From the NCBI GenBank assembly GCA_026391435.1, contig JAPLEJ010000050.1, positions 38,912 through 102,911 on the forward strand: a stretch of DNA of 64,000 bases, written 5' to 3'. Numbering within the stretch: position 1 is the first letter of the stretch; each line of letters opens with the position of its first letter. A model generated the notes under the pieces. The model was given only the letters and a program-made list of their open reading frames with translations, was not told the DNA's origin and searched no databases. A program made the translations under genes and the position numbers. This DNA is from Bacteroidota bacterium. Its GTDB lineage: Bacteria; Bacteroidota; Bacteroidia; Chitinophagales; Chitinophagaceae. Shown piece by piece: positions 18,687 to 28,757 of the stretch.

Positions 18687-20414
18687 ATGAGTCAAACTAT
18701 TGAAATGAATGTGCAACGCTGGTTAACAGGCAATTATGATGATGCCACCAAGCAAGCAATTCTTGCATTACAAACTCATAATAAAGAGGAATTACAAGAT
18801 TCGTTTTATAGAAATTTGGAATTTGGAACTGGTGGATTAAGAGGGATTATGGGAGTAGGAACCAATCGTATTAATAAATATACCATTGGAATGGCAACGC
18901 AAGGTTTCTCGAATTATTTACTTAAAACTTATCCTGGCGAAAATATTTCAGTTGCCATAGGGCATGATAGCAGAAATAATGCTCGTTTTTTTGCTGAGAC
19001 CACTGCGCAAGTTTTTGCTGCCAACGGTATTCAAGTGTATTTGTTTGAATCATTGAGACCTACGCCGGAATTAAGTTTTGCAATTAGACAATTAAAATGC
19101 AAAGCTGGAGTGGTATGTACTGCCTCTCATAATCCAAAGGAATACAATGGCTATAAAGCTTATTGGAATGATGGAGGGCAATTGGTACCTCCACATGATA
19201 GCAATGTGATCACCGAAGTGGAAGCCATTCAAAGTGTTGACGATGTCAAATGGTCGGGGGAATCGGATCGTATACAGTTATTAGGTTCCGACATGGATAA
19301 TGCCTATACCAAAATGCTGAGCTCATTAAGTGTGTATCCAGAAATGATTGCAAAACAACATGATTTAAAAATTGTATATACGCCTATTCATGGAACTGGA
19401 ATTACTTTAGTTCCAAAAGTATTGGCCGAATTTGGATTTACAAATGTGCATGTAGTAGAAGAGCAGTCTAATCCAGATGGTAATTTCCCCACCGTTATAT
19501 ATCCTAATCCGGAAGAAAGTGAAACCATGAGTATCGGATTGGCAAAAGCGAAAGCTTTAGATGCCGACATTTTATTAGGAACGGATCCCGATGCAGATAG
19601 AGTAGGCGTAGGCGTTAAGAATCATAAAGGAGAGTGGGTTTTAATGAATGGAAATCAAACAGCAGTTTTAGCCTTTGCCTATATGATGGAAGCGCGTAGG
19701 TCAAAGGGAATCGCCAAACCCAATGATATGGTGGTTACTACCATCGTTACCACTGAAATGATCAACCAAGTGGCTAAAATCAATGAAGTGAATTGTTATA
19801 ATGTATTGACAGGCTTTAAATGGATTGCTGAATTAGTGAAAGAAAAAGAAGGTAAAGAAAACTATATCATTGGAGGAGAGGAGAGTTTTGGATTGATGAT
19901 TGGAGATCAGATTAGAGACAAGGATGCTGTCAGTGCAGTGGCTTTATTGTGTGAGATGGCAGCTTATGAAAAGAGTAAAGGCAAAACCTTATTTGATAAA
20001 ATGATTGAATTATATATTCAATACGGTTTTTATTATGAAAATTTAATAAGCATTACCAAAAAAGGAATGAATGGTCAGCAAGAAATCAAAGCAATGATGG
20101 AAGGGTATAGGCAAAGCCCGCCTGCTACTATCAATGGCGCTTTGGTAGTGACCATTTTAGATTACGAATTACAACTAGGAAAAAATATACAAACAGGAAG
20201 TACTTGGAAATTAGATTTGCCTAAGAGTAATGTGTTGCAATTTATAACTGCAGACGGAAGTAAAATATCCGCTCGACCTTCTGGTACCGAACCAAAAATC
20301 AAATTTTATTTTAGTGTCAACACTGTTTTAAAGGACAAAGCCTCCTTTGATGCTCAATATCTGCTATTACAAGATAAGATAAGTGATATCATAAAAGATA
20401 TGCAGTTAAATTAA
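18687..20414 (+). CDS. Phospho-sugar mutase (phosphoglucomutase/phosphomannomutase family)
   Basis: TASHNPKEYNGYKAYW, GTDPDADRVGVGV, GGEESFG, ARPSGTEPKIKFY; start set at MSQTIEMN. Confidence 0.92.
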   Translation: MSQTIEMNVQRWLTGNYDDATKQAILALQTHNKEELQDSFYRNLEFGTGGLRGIMGVGTNRINKYTIGMATQGFSNYLLKTYPGENISVAIGHDSRNNARFFAETTAQVFAANGIQVYLFESLRPTPELSFAIRQLKCKAGVVCTASHNPKEYNGYKAYWNDGGQLVPPHDSNVITEVEAIQSVDDVKWSGESDRIQLLGSDMDNAYTKMLSSLSVYPEMIAKQHDLKIVYTPIHGTGITLVPKVLAEFGFTNVHVVEEQSNPDGNFPTVIYPNPEESETMSIGLAKAKALDADILLGTDPDADRVGVGVKNHKGEWVLMNGNQTAVLAFAYMMEARRSKGIAKPNDMVVTTIVTTEMINQVAKINEVNCYNVLTGFKWIAELVKEKEGKENYIIGGEESFGLMIGDQIRDKDAVSAVALLCEMAAYEKSKGKTLFDKMIELYIQYGFYYENLISITKKGMNGQQEIKAMMEGYRQSPPATINGALVVTILDYELQLGKNIQTGSTWKLDLPKSNVLQFITADGSKISARPSGTEPKIKFYFSVNTVLKDKASFDAQYLLLQDKISDIIKDMQLN

Positions 20415-20423
20415 TCAATACGA

Positions 20424-21095
20424 ATGAAAAAATTAGAGACATTAGTTGACGCCTATCTACATAAAGGATTGAGAGAAAAGCTAGTGCTACTTTTGAGAGA
20501 GAAAGGCATTACCGATGAAAATGTCTTAGCAGCGATAGGCAAAATTCCTCGACATTTTTTTTTAGATTCTGCTTTTGATAAAATCGCATACGAGGACCGT
20601 GCATTCCCCATAGCGGCAGATCAAACTATTTCGCAGCCCTATACCGTGGCGTATCAAACTCAATTATTACAAATTAAAAAAGGGGAAAAGGTACTCGAAA
20701 TTGGAACAGGGAGTATGTATCAAACAACCGTATTAGCTGAAATGGGCGCCCAGGTTTTTACAATTGAGAGACAAAAGCAATTATTTGAAAAAACGGCTAA
20801 GTATATTTTTAAAGACACCTATCCACAAGTGCAGTTTTTTTTTGGAGATGGTTTTGAGGGCTTGCCTAGTTTGGCACCTTTTGATAAAATTTTAATCACA
20901 GCAGCTGCTCCGAAGATTCCTGAAAAGTTATGGGCGCAATTAAAAACAAGTGGAAAAATGGTCATCCCCTTGGACGAATCTGCTTCCACTCAGCGAATGC
21001 TTAGGCTAACTAAAAAACGAGATGGTTCTGTCAAAAAGGAGGCCTTTGATGCTTTTTCATTTGTACCTATGCTGCAAGGAAAAACCCAAAAATAA
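20424..21095 (+). CDS. pcm: Protein-L-isoaspartate O-methyltransferase
   Basis: IPRHFF, QTISQPYTVAYQTQLL, KVLEIGTGSMYQTTVLAEMG. Confidence 0.92.
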   Translation: MKKLETLVDAYLHKGLREKLVLLLREKGITDENVLAAIGKIPRHFFLDSAFDKIAYEDRAFPIAADQTISQPYTVAYQTQLLQIKKGEKVLEIGTGSMYQTTVLAEMGAQVFTIERQKQLFEKTAKYIFKDTYPQVQFFFGDGFEGLPSLAPFDKILITAAAPKIPEKLWAQLKTSGKMVIPLDESASTQRMLRLTKKRDGSVKKEAFDAFSFVPMLQGKTQK

Positions 21096-21110
21096 ATTCG
21101 AATTTATTTT

Positions 21111-23717
21111 TTATTGTTGCATTTGATCCATCGCGCCTCCATCTTCCGTTTTATTATTTTTTCGTTTAAGTAAGTTCAAATCAAACTTTCCAAATCGGTA
21201 TGAAAAATTAAGTCTGAAAAATTGTTGGTCTCTAATACGAGTTACATTTTGAATAAAGAATTGACTTTCAGAATAAGTTTTATTCACCCTTGTTTTAAAC
21301 ACATCGCTCACACTTAAGGATAAACTAGCAGTACGGCCACCTGATAAGGTCCAATCTTTTTTAATAGCCATATCAAAATCATAGTAAGCAAAGTTGTAAC
21401 CTTGTGCTGTAGATTGTGGGCCGCCAAATCCGCCACCACCCATACCGCCACCCATACCACCTCTACCGCCACCTGATGAGCTTCCGCCCCCTGGAGGTAA
21501 GATAGTCTTAGCTTGATACTGACCACTAAATTGGAAAGAATAGCCTTTCGGAAATTTGAATGTATTATTCATTTTACTGAACCAACTGGTTAGGTTGTTA
21601 TTGACATTTTGGCCAGGTATTGTTGCTTGAATAGAAGAGTTAAATAAGTTAAAGCTCAAATTCATATCCCACCATTTAGTGATGGTTGTTTTATTACTTA
21701 ATTCTAATCCATAAGTAACAGCGGTGTTGGCATTAATATAGGAGCTATAATAAGCACTATCGTTTGTTGTTGGATTGATGGCTCTATAAATATAATTAGT
21801 AATTAAATCAGTACTGTATTTATAATAGACACTTGCTAACAAGTTGGATCCTTTTTTATATGCGTTATTATAATTCAATTCAATGGAGTGTGTGAATTGT
21901 GGTTTCAAGCCAGGGTTTCCTACTGTAATATTTAAAGGATCGCTGTAATCAGGAAAGGGTTGTAATTGAAAAAAGTTAGGTGCGTTGATTCGTTTCGAAT
22001 AATTGATTTGTAAATCATTTTTATCATTCAATTTATAAGTTACGAATGCACTAGGGAATAAGGAAATGGGTAAAGAAGTTTTAAAATGCAAAGAATCCAT
22101 TCCTGCATGGTTTTGAACATCAACTGTGAATGTTCTGCTTTCGGCTCTTAAACCTAATTGGTAACTAAGTTGACCTTTTTTACCACTTAAATTAACATAT
22201 TCAGCCATAATACTTTCACCGTATTTATATTTATTACTAATACTACCTAAAAAAACATCATTCCTAAATTGATCACGACTATTGTACTCGTCTCTAAAAT
22301 TATAACGCATTCCAGCTTCAAATTTTATATCATCTGTAATTTCGCGTGCATAATCAAGATTGGTCGTGTAATTTTTACTATTCCCAACGCCGTTGCTTTT
22401 TTGATTTAAAAAAGACGAATTAATATTAGACCAACTATTACTATTACTTTCATTATAATTAAAATCAGAGGTTATTTCGTGCCCCTTTTCGGCAAATAAA
22501 TGTTTGAAACTTAATTGCGCACCCTTATTTAAGAAATCAAAATAATTACTATTTGTTAATTGGTATGGAGCTTGAGTATGTACCCCTGCTTTGACACTAT
22601 CAATGGATTGGCTTCCAGAAGAGCCCATATTTCCTTGCATTAAATTACCATATAGTGAAAATGTATTTCGATTGTCTGGTAAATAGTCCAACCCTGCACG
22701 ATAAAAATTAAAAGACCCATTTCCAGTACTATTATTGATGGTGGTGACTTGGGTAGGCATAGTAGCTCCTAATATATCACGAACAGTGGTATTGGTATTC
22801 ACTGATTTTCGACCATTGATATTAGCACTTACTGAAAAATTTAATTTATTATCTCTGACATTCAAATCTCCACCGCCATTAAACTTGCCGCGCATATCTA
22901 CCCCTGCTCTAATGCCTCCATTATAACCATTCTTTTTATTTTTCTTTAATACGATATTTAAAATACCGGCATTACCACCTGATGCATCATATTTTGCAGA
23001 CGGGTTCGTAATGATTTCAACTCTGTCTATAATATCAGCAGGAATTTGATCCATTGTCAAAGTAGTGGGTCGATTGTCAATCAGTAAAGTGGGTGTTGCA
23101 TTTCTTAATGTTACATTGCCATCAATATCCACATTTAAATTAGGAATGCTTTTCATTACTTCCACAGCAGTTTGTCCAGTGCTCATTATATTTTTGTCAA
23201 CATTGAAAATTTTACGATCAATGCCCATTTCAAATTGAGGGCGTGCGGTGCTCGTCACAGTTACACTTTGTAAATCATTAGCAGATTCTTCTAATTTAAT
23301 ATTGCCTAAATCCTTGTCCACTGCAGCCAATAATTCTTGCATATTTTGACCAGGAGTCATTTTGATATTAAAGTTGAGGGTCTTTTCCAATTTTGTAAAG
23401 CCGATATTAGTAATGGTTAATTTTAAACTTCCCATCACCGGTAAGTTTTCAAAACTAAAGTCTCCATTTGCTGCACTTAGTTGCGTTCCTAAAATGCGCT
23501 CTATCATTTTTTTGCTTACTGTATCAAATTTGTTTCCTTTAATTTGAAGCGTGGCTCCGTCGATGCCTTTTTTATTAGCATCTACTAATTTTCCATAATA
23601 TCTACCCATGTTCATATTGCCAGCACCTGCTTTTGGTAAAACACCAGTAGGTCTTTGCGAAAAGCTTTGTACTTGAATAAATAGGGAAAGGAAAGAAATG
23701 ATAATTATATTTTTCAT
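21111..23717 (-). CDS. Outer membrane beta-barrel / TonB-dependent receptor-like protein
   Basis: Signal peptide, carboxypeptidase-regulatory-like domain, plug-like region (IPADIIDRVEIITNPSAKYDASGGNAGILNIVLKK), beta-barrel C-terminus. Confidence 0.85.
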   Translation of the reverse strand: MKNIIIISFLSLFIQVQSFSQRPTGVLPKAGAGNMNMGRYYGKLVDANKKGIDGATLQIKGNKFDTVSKKMIERILGTQLSAANGDFSFENLPVMGSLKLTITNIGFTKLEKTLNFNIKMTPGQNMQELLAAVDKDLGNIKLEESANDLQSVTVTSTARPQFEMGIDRKIFNVDKNIMSTGQTAVEVMKSIPNLNVDIDGNVTLRNATPTLLIDNRPTTLTMDQIPADIIDRVEIITNPSAKYDASGGNAGILNIVLKKNKKNGYNGGIRAGVDMRGKFNGGGDLNVRDNKLNFSVSANINGRKSVNTNTTVRDILGATMPTQVTTINNSTGNGSFNFYRAGLDYLPDNRNTFSLYGNLMQGNMGSSGSQSIDSVKAGVHTQAPYQLTNSNYFDFLNKGAQLSFKHLFAEKGHEITSDFNYNESNSNSWSNINSSFLNQKSNGVGNSKNYTTNLDYAREITDDIKFEAGMRYNFRDEYNSRDQFRNDVFLGSISNKYKYGESIMAEYVNLSGKKGQLSYQLGLRAESRTFTVDVQNHAGMDSLHFKTSLPISLFPSAFVTYKLNDKNDLQINYSKRINAPNFFQLQPFPDYSDPLNITVGNPGLKPQFTHSIELNYNNAYKKGSNLLASVYYKYSTDLITNYIYRAINPTTNDSAYYSSYINANTAVTYGLELSNKTTITKWWDMNLSFNLFNSSIQATIPGQNVNNNLTSWFSKMNNTFKFPKGYSFQFSGQYQAKTILPPGGGSSSGGGRGGMGGGMGGGGFGGPQSTAQGYNFAYYDFDMAIKKDWTLSGGRTASLSLSVSDVFKTRVNKTYSESQFFIQNVTRIRDQQFFRLNFSYRFGKFDLNLLKRKNNKTEDGGAMDQMQQ

Positions 23718-23842
23718 ATGTATTGGACGAATAATGGGTATATAAGTTTACTGTGGGGTGCAAATATCAAACTAATAATCTAAGGATGGTATCAAGTTGG
23801 TATGAGCGGTAATTTCAATAGATAAGTGTTGGAGTTTTGTGG

Positions 23843-24367
23843 CTAAATATGGCGTAATAAATAGACAATAATGAAGCCCCAAATGGAACCGATTGCAAAT
23901 GCCATCCATTGCAGTGGTTTAATAGATTTCATGATGATGGGCTTTAAAACCAAGATCAATTTTGAGGAAAGGGTTTGAGTCATTTCCTTTTTTGCGTTTT
24001 CTGAAAATTGTTGGATAATTTGCGGAAATAGGCCCGCTAGTTCTTCTAAAAAAACTGTTTTAAGTTGTACCACCGTTTTATCCCCAATAAACATAGAAAT
24101 CATAGGTAATTTCTCCTTGATGGTTTTATCAAAGAATTGGTCCAATTTCTCATCAATTAAGGGCAAGATGGCATTGTATGCGTCTTTATTTGGAGTCGGA
24201 GCCAAGGCCTCAAATGGGAAATGGCGGAGGAAGGAATGGATAGCGGGCTCCCATCTAAATCCAAGAAAGGAAATGGGCTTGGTAGGATAAAAAAGACTTT
24301 TTGCCAATAACCAGATCAAAATCCAGCCCAAGAGGCCCGACATAAGGGTGATCAAAATTGTTTGCAT
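23843..24367 (-). CDS. DUF445-like membrane protein
   Basis: N- and C-terminal TM segments with C-terminal MAFAIGSIWGFIIVYLLRHI. Confidence 0.5.
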   Translation of the reverse strand: MQTILITLMSGLLGWILIWLLAKSLFYPTKPISFLGFRWEPAIHSFLRHFPFEALAPTPNKDAYNAILPLIDEKLDQFFDKTIKEKLPMISMFIGDKTVVQLKTVFLEELAGLFPQIIQQFSENAKKEMTQTLSSKLILVLKPIIMKSIKPLQWMAFAIGSIWGFIIVYLLRHI

Positions 24368-24434
24368 AATGACTTTTTTTAATCAAAAATCCTATCCAGA
24401 TCACGCATTTACGTAAAGGATAGGATTTAAAGGG

Positions 24435-24508
24435 GGAGAACGATGGGTCTCGAACCCACGACCTACACTGCCACAAAGTGTCGCTCTAACCTACTGAGCT
24501 ACGCCCTC
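24435..24508 (-). tRNA. tRNA-His (GTG anticodon)
   Basis: Reverse complement folds as a cloverleaf: acceptor GAGGGCG/CGTTCTC, anticodon arm ACACT-TTGTGGC-AGTGT, T loop TTCGAGA, discriminator C73 opposite G-1 as expected for tRNA-His. CCA not encoded. Confidence 0.95.
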
Positions 24509-24591
24509 CATTTAGGGGAGCAAAAATAAGGTAATTTTAAGGACGAATAAAATTAGTTTTAGTGTTTTTATAATTTTATCATAAAAACAAG

Positions 24592-26808
24592 GTGTTTGTC
24601 CTATTTAAGCACATTCAAACTCATTTTGCGCTATTTTTGAAAATATACATGCGAAACATTATGACATATTTACGACAAAATAAGTGGAAGGTATTCACTA
24701 CTGTAGTTTTATTGGGCGTTGTTTTATTTGCGTTTAAAACATTCGATAAGCAAAATGGCGAATTGCCCGAAGTGAGGCATAGAAAATTATTATCCACCAT
24801 CGGACATTTATTAGAAACAGAACATTATAGTCCTCGAAAAATTGATGATGAATTTTCACGTGATGTTTTCAATGGCTTTTTAAAAACGTTAGATCCTGAA
24901 AAAAATATTTTTTTAAATACAGATATTCAAGCACTTCAAATTTATCAGAATAAGATAGATGAAGAAATTCACGGAGCAGATATTTTATTTGAACCTGCGG
25001 TGAGTATTATTTATGAAAAAAGATTAGTAGAAGCGCGTAAGATTTTTGAAACCATCATTCAGACTCCTTTTGATTATAATATGGATGATTCGATTTCGTT
25101 GGATTTAGAAAATAAAAAAGCGCCCATCAATGAAGCGGATAGGTATAAAAATTGGTACCAGATTTTGAAATATAAATCATTAGATCGATATGCCAATTTA
25201 GTGGAAGAAAGAGAGAAAAATAAAACAAAGGAGAAGTTCGTTGTAAAAGCAGATTCCACTTTAGAGAGGGAAGCGCGAGGTACTGTAAAAAAAGAGTATG
25301 CAAAGAGATTTGAGCGATTAGAAAAAACTTTTGATAAGGAAAAAAGGTTCGAAACATTTTTGAATACCATCACTGGATTAATGGATCCGCATACTGATTA
25401 TTTTGCACCAGTGGAGAAGCGATCTTTTACCGAACAAATGAGCGGCACTTTTTATGGTATTGGAGCACAATTGACACAGGATGACAATGGCATTAAAATT
25501 GCCAGTATTCAGCCAGGGGGCGCGGCTTGGAAGTCAGGTCAGTTGGTTGTTAATGATGTGATAACCAAAGTGGGTCAGGGTTCTGAAGAGCCTGTTGATG
25601 TGACTGGATATGAAACAACAGATGCTGTAAAATTGATAAGGGGAAATTTAGGCACAGAAGTTAGATTAACCATTCGCAAACCGGATGGTTCTACTAAAGT
25701 GGTTTCATTAAAGCGAGAAAAAATCATTTTAGATGAAGGTTTTGCACGTAGCGCCATTATTCAAAAAGGCAATGATAAATATGGATACATATTACTTCCT
25801 GATTTTTATGCCGACTTTGATAGGGAAGAAGGTGCAAGATGTGCAAGAGATGTAGCCAAAGAAATTGAAAAATTAAAAGCCGAAAAAGTAAAGGGTATTG
25901 CTATAGATATTAGGTATAATGGCGGGGGTTCTTTGTATGAAGTGGTTCAAATGGCAGGTCTTTTTATTGACCAAGGTCCTATTGTTCAAATCAGAAATAA
26001 AGAAGGGCGTTCGCAAATTTTAGCTGATGAAGTACCAGGCACTATTTATAATGGTCCATTGGTGGTGATGGTCAATGAATTTAGCGCATCGGCAAGTGAA
26101 ATTTTTGCAGGTGCTATTCAGGATTATAAAAGAGGAATCATTATGGGTAGCACTTCGACATATGGTAAAGGAACGGTGCAACGCAATGTTGCTTTTGGAA
26201 AGCCATTGGATGATATGGGAATTCAAACTGAGTATGGTGCTGTGAAATTAACATTCCAAAAATTTTATAGGGTCACTGGAAGTTCTACACAAAAAAAAGG
26301 AGTTGTGCCAGATGTAATCTTTCCTGATGAATATGAATTTTTAAAGTACAGAGAAAAGGACAATGAAGCTGCGCTTCCATGGGATGAAATGGAAAGGGCT
26401 AAATTCCAAGTATGGCCAAATAATGCAGCCATCGCAGCTATTGCAGCAAAAGCAAATGAAAAAATTGCAAAGGATACGGCGATCGCTGAATTCAAAAAGA
26501 CACTTCAATGGGTGTCCACGCAAATGGACCGACCTGTGAATTTAAAATTAGATAAGTATGTCACTTATAGAAAACAACTCATGGTTAACATGCGCATCAA
26601 CGATAACAGGATTAAATTAAAGGATTCTATGCAAGTGACTTCACTCAAAGCAGATTACGATAAATTTTATAACAATCCTGATAAAACAAAACAAGATCGT
26701 TATCAAGCTTGGCTTAAAATGGTAGCAAAGGATGCTCAAGTGAATGAAGCAAGTAAATTATTAGCTGAATTTTTACCACAAAATTGGGTTGCTAAAAAAG
26801 GGAACTAA
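24592..26808 (+). CDS. Carboxy-terminal processing protease (tail-specific, S41 family with PDZ)
   Basis: PDZ (GIGAQLTQDDNGIKIASIQPGGAAWKSG), IDIRYNGGGSL, NEFSASASEIFAGAIQDYKRG, STYGKGTVQ. Start may be 24661. Confidence 0.92.
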   Translation: MFVLFKHIQTHFALFLKIYMRNIMTYLRQNKWKVFTTVVLLGVVLFAFKTFDKQNGELPEVRHRKLLSTIGHLLETEHYSPRKIDDEFSRDVFNGFLKTLDPEKNIFLNTDIQALQIYQNKIDEEIHGADILFEPAVSIIYEKRLVEARKIFETIIQTPFDYNMDDSISLDLENKKAPINEADRYKNWYQILKYKSLDRYANLVEEREKNKTKEKFVVKADSTLEREARGTVKKEYAKRFERLEKTFDKEKRFETFLNTITGLMDPHTDYFAPVEKRSFTEQMSGTFYGIGAQLTQDDNGIKIASIQPGGAAWKSGQLVVNDVITKVGQGSEEPVDVTGYETTDAVKLIRGNLGTEVRLTIRKPDGSTKVVSLKREKIILDEGFARSAIIQKGNDKYGYILLPDFYADFDREEGARCARDVAKEIEKLKAEKVKGIAIDIRYNGGGSLYEVVQMAGLFIDQGPIVQIRNKEGRSQILADEVPGTIYNGPLVVMVNEFSASASEIFAGAIQDYKRGIIMGSTSTYGKGTVQRNVAFGKPLDDMGIQTEYGAVKLTFQKFYRVTGSSTQKKGVVPDVIFPDEYEFLKYREKDNEAALPWDEMERAKFQVWPNNAAIAAIAAKANEKIAKDTAIAEFKKTLQWVSTQMDRPVNLKLDKYVTYRKQLMVNMRINDNRIKLKDSMQVTSLKADYDKFYNNPDKTKQDRYQAWLKMVAKDAQVNEASKLLAEFLPQNWVAKKGN

Positions 26809-26821
26809 TTAAATTTGAACT

Positions 26822-27340
26822 ATGAAAGTGGATGAATCTGCAAGTATTAAAAAGTGGCATGTTATTTATACAAAGTCGAAGTGGGAGAAAAAAGTAGATG
26901 GGTTATTATTAAAAAATGGCATTGAAAGCTGGTGCCCTGTTCAAAAAAAGGAAAGACAATGGTCGGATAGAAAAAAAATTATCGAAGAGCCTTTATTCAG
27001 ATCTTATGTCTTTGTTAAAATAAATAAATCAGAACATTCTAAAGTACTGGGTATTATAGGGGTGGTTAATTTTTTATATTTTGAAAAAAAACCAGCCATT
27101 ATTAGAGACAACGAAATTGAAGTCATTCGAAAATATTTGGGACTAGCCAATACGGCAATTCAAGTAGTGAATTTAACCAACCTACCTGCGCAAACCAAAG
27201 TATCCATTAACCAAGGTTTATTTATGGGCCAAAAAGGAGAAGTGATCCGATCCAGCAAAAAAACTGTTTTTGTTCAATTGCAAAGCATCAACATGATGAT
27301 GATTGTAGAATTCAAGGTAGAGGAAGTATCGCTGCACTAA
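26822..27340 (+). CDS. UpxY-type NusG-like transcription antiterminator
   Basis: WHVIYTKSKWEKKVDGLLLKNGIESWCPVQK and PLFRSYVFVKI; C-terminal KOW-like GLFMGQKGEVI. Confidence 0.85.
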   Translation: MKVDESASIKKWHVIYTKSKWEKKVDGLLLKNGIESWCPVQKKERQWSDRKKIIEEPLFRSYVFVKINKSEHSKVLGIIGVVNFLYFEKKPAIIRDNEIEVIRKYLGLANTAIQVVNLTNLPAQTKVSINQGLFMGQKGEVIRSSKKTVFVQLQSINMMMIVEFKVEEVSLH

Positions 27341-27341
27341 T

Positions 27342-28637
27342 TTACGCCACAGTCCAATCAATTAACTGATTACTCCATTCTGGTCGATAAGGGGTTTCTA
27401 CTCGAATATAATTATCTGTATATCCTTCTAACATGAGTAGTTCATTGTTATCTTTTGCCGCCTTGGGAGATTCAAATAAAACTTTCCGAGTGGAGCCTGC
27501 ATGTTGTGCAGTAAAATATTGTAGTTTTTGATACGATAAATTTCTTAATATTTTATTACGCTCCTGTCTAACAGAAATAGGTACTACTGGTTTAATGGTT
27601 AATGCTTTTGTAGCCGCTCGTTCAGAGTAAGTGAATACATGTAAATAGGAAATATCAAGTGCATGTATGAAGTCCATACTTTCTTTAAAATAATCTTCTG
27701 TTTCACCAGGAGAACCCACAATCACATCTACTCCAATACAAGCATGCGGCATTATTTTTTTAATCAAGTTCACTCTATCTAGATAAACATCTCTTGTATA
27801 CCTTCGCTGCATTAATTTTAAAACAGCATCTGATCCGCTTTGCAATGGGATATGAAAATGGGGCATGAATTGATCGCTCTTAGCAACCCATTCAATAATT
27901 TCGTTGGTCAATAAATTGGGTTCGATAGAAGAAATACGATATCTAGGTATCGTGGTTTGTTCATCCAATGCTTTTACTAAATCAAAAAAGGATTCATCGT
28001 GTTTTTTCCCTCCTGTTTGTCCTTTTCCAAAATCACCTAAATTAATTCCAGTTAAAACAATTTCTTTCACTCCCTTTTCTGCTAATCCTTGTGCTTGGGC
28101 AACCACATTTTCAATCCGATCGCTACGGCTTTTGCCGCGCGCTAATGGAATGGTACAAAAAGTACAACTATAATCACATCCATCCTGTACTTTTAAAAAT
28201 GTACGGGTACGGTCATTGACCGAAAAAGAGGAATGAAAGTCAGATACAGTATCTATATCACAACTACATATTTTGGTAGCATCACCCTTGGTTAAATTGG
28301 AAAGGTGTTGAATTAAATTAAATTTTTCTGCAGCACCTAATACTAGATCTACTCCTGGAATAATTGCAATCTCATTAGGCTTTAATTGAGCATAGCAACC
28401 TGTTATCACTACAAAGCTTTCAGGGGAGCGTCTTTGTATACGACGCACTAATTGACGACATTCTTTATCTGCATTTTCAGTGACAGAACAGGTATTGATC
28501 ACATAAACATCCGCTTTGTCTGTAAATTCCTTCTTTTCAAATCCGCCCTGCTCCAATTGTCTTGAAAGGGTAGATGTTTCTGAAAAGTTGAGTTTGCAGC
28601 CTAGGGTATGAAAGGCGACACTGGTGGGTTGGCTCAT
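27342..28637 (-). CDS. mtaB: tRNA (N6-L-threonylcarbamoyladenosine(37)-C(2))-methylthiotransferase
   Basis: TLGCKLNFSET, CSVTENADKECRQ, radical-SAM QDGCDYSCTFCTIPLARGKSRS, HIPLQSGSDAVLKLMQRRY. Start moved to MSQPTSV. Confidence 0.93.
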   Translation of the reverse strand: MSQPTSVAFHTLGCKLNFSETSTLSRQLEQGGFEKKEFTDKADVYVINTCSVTENADKECRQLVRRIQRRSPESFVVITGCYAQLKPNEIAIIPGVDLVLGAAEKFNLIQHLSNLTKGDATKICSCDIDTVSDFHSSFSVNDRTRTFLKVQDGCDYSCTFCTIPLARGKSRSDRIENVVAQAQGLAEKGVKEIVLTGINLGDFGKGQTGGKKHDESFFDLVKALDEQTTIPRYRISSIEPNLLTNEIIEWVAKSDQFMPHFHIPLQSGSDAVLKLMQRRYTRDVYLDRVNLIKKIMPHACIGVDVIVGSPGETEDYFKESMDFIHALDISYLHVFTYSERAATKALTIKPVVPISVRQERNKILRNLSYQKLQYFTAQHAGSTRKVLFESPKAAKDNNELLMLEGYTDNYIRVETPYRPEWSNQLIDWTVA

Positions 28638-28643
28638 GGACAA

Positions 28644-28651
28644 CAAAGATA
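28644..28651 (-). promoter_or_regulatory. Candidate -7 element TATCTTTG, 6 nt from mtaB start
   Basis: TAnnTTTG match on the minus strand; weak TTTT about 20 nt upstream. Confidence 0.45.
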
Positions 28652-28728
28652 AAAAACCTTGAGGGAACCTTAAAATCTTAAAATATACTTAAAGCGGCTA
28701 TTAATTTCCCATTTTGGCTAGATTCAAT

Positions 28729-28736
28729 TAAGTTTG
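28729..28736 (+). promoter_or_regulatory. Candidate -7 element TAAGTTTG upstream of DUF2723 gene
   Basis: Exact TAnnTTTG match 21 nt before ATG 28758; no good -33 element. Confidence 0.4.
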
Positions 28737-28757
28737 CAACTACTAAAATGGTCAAAA

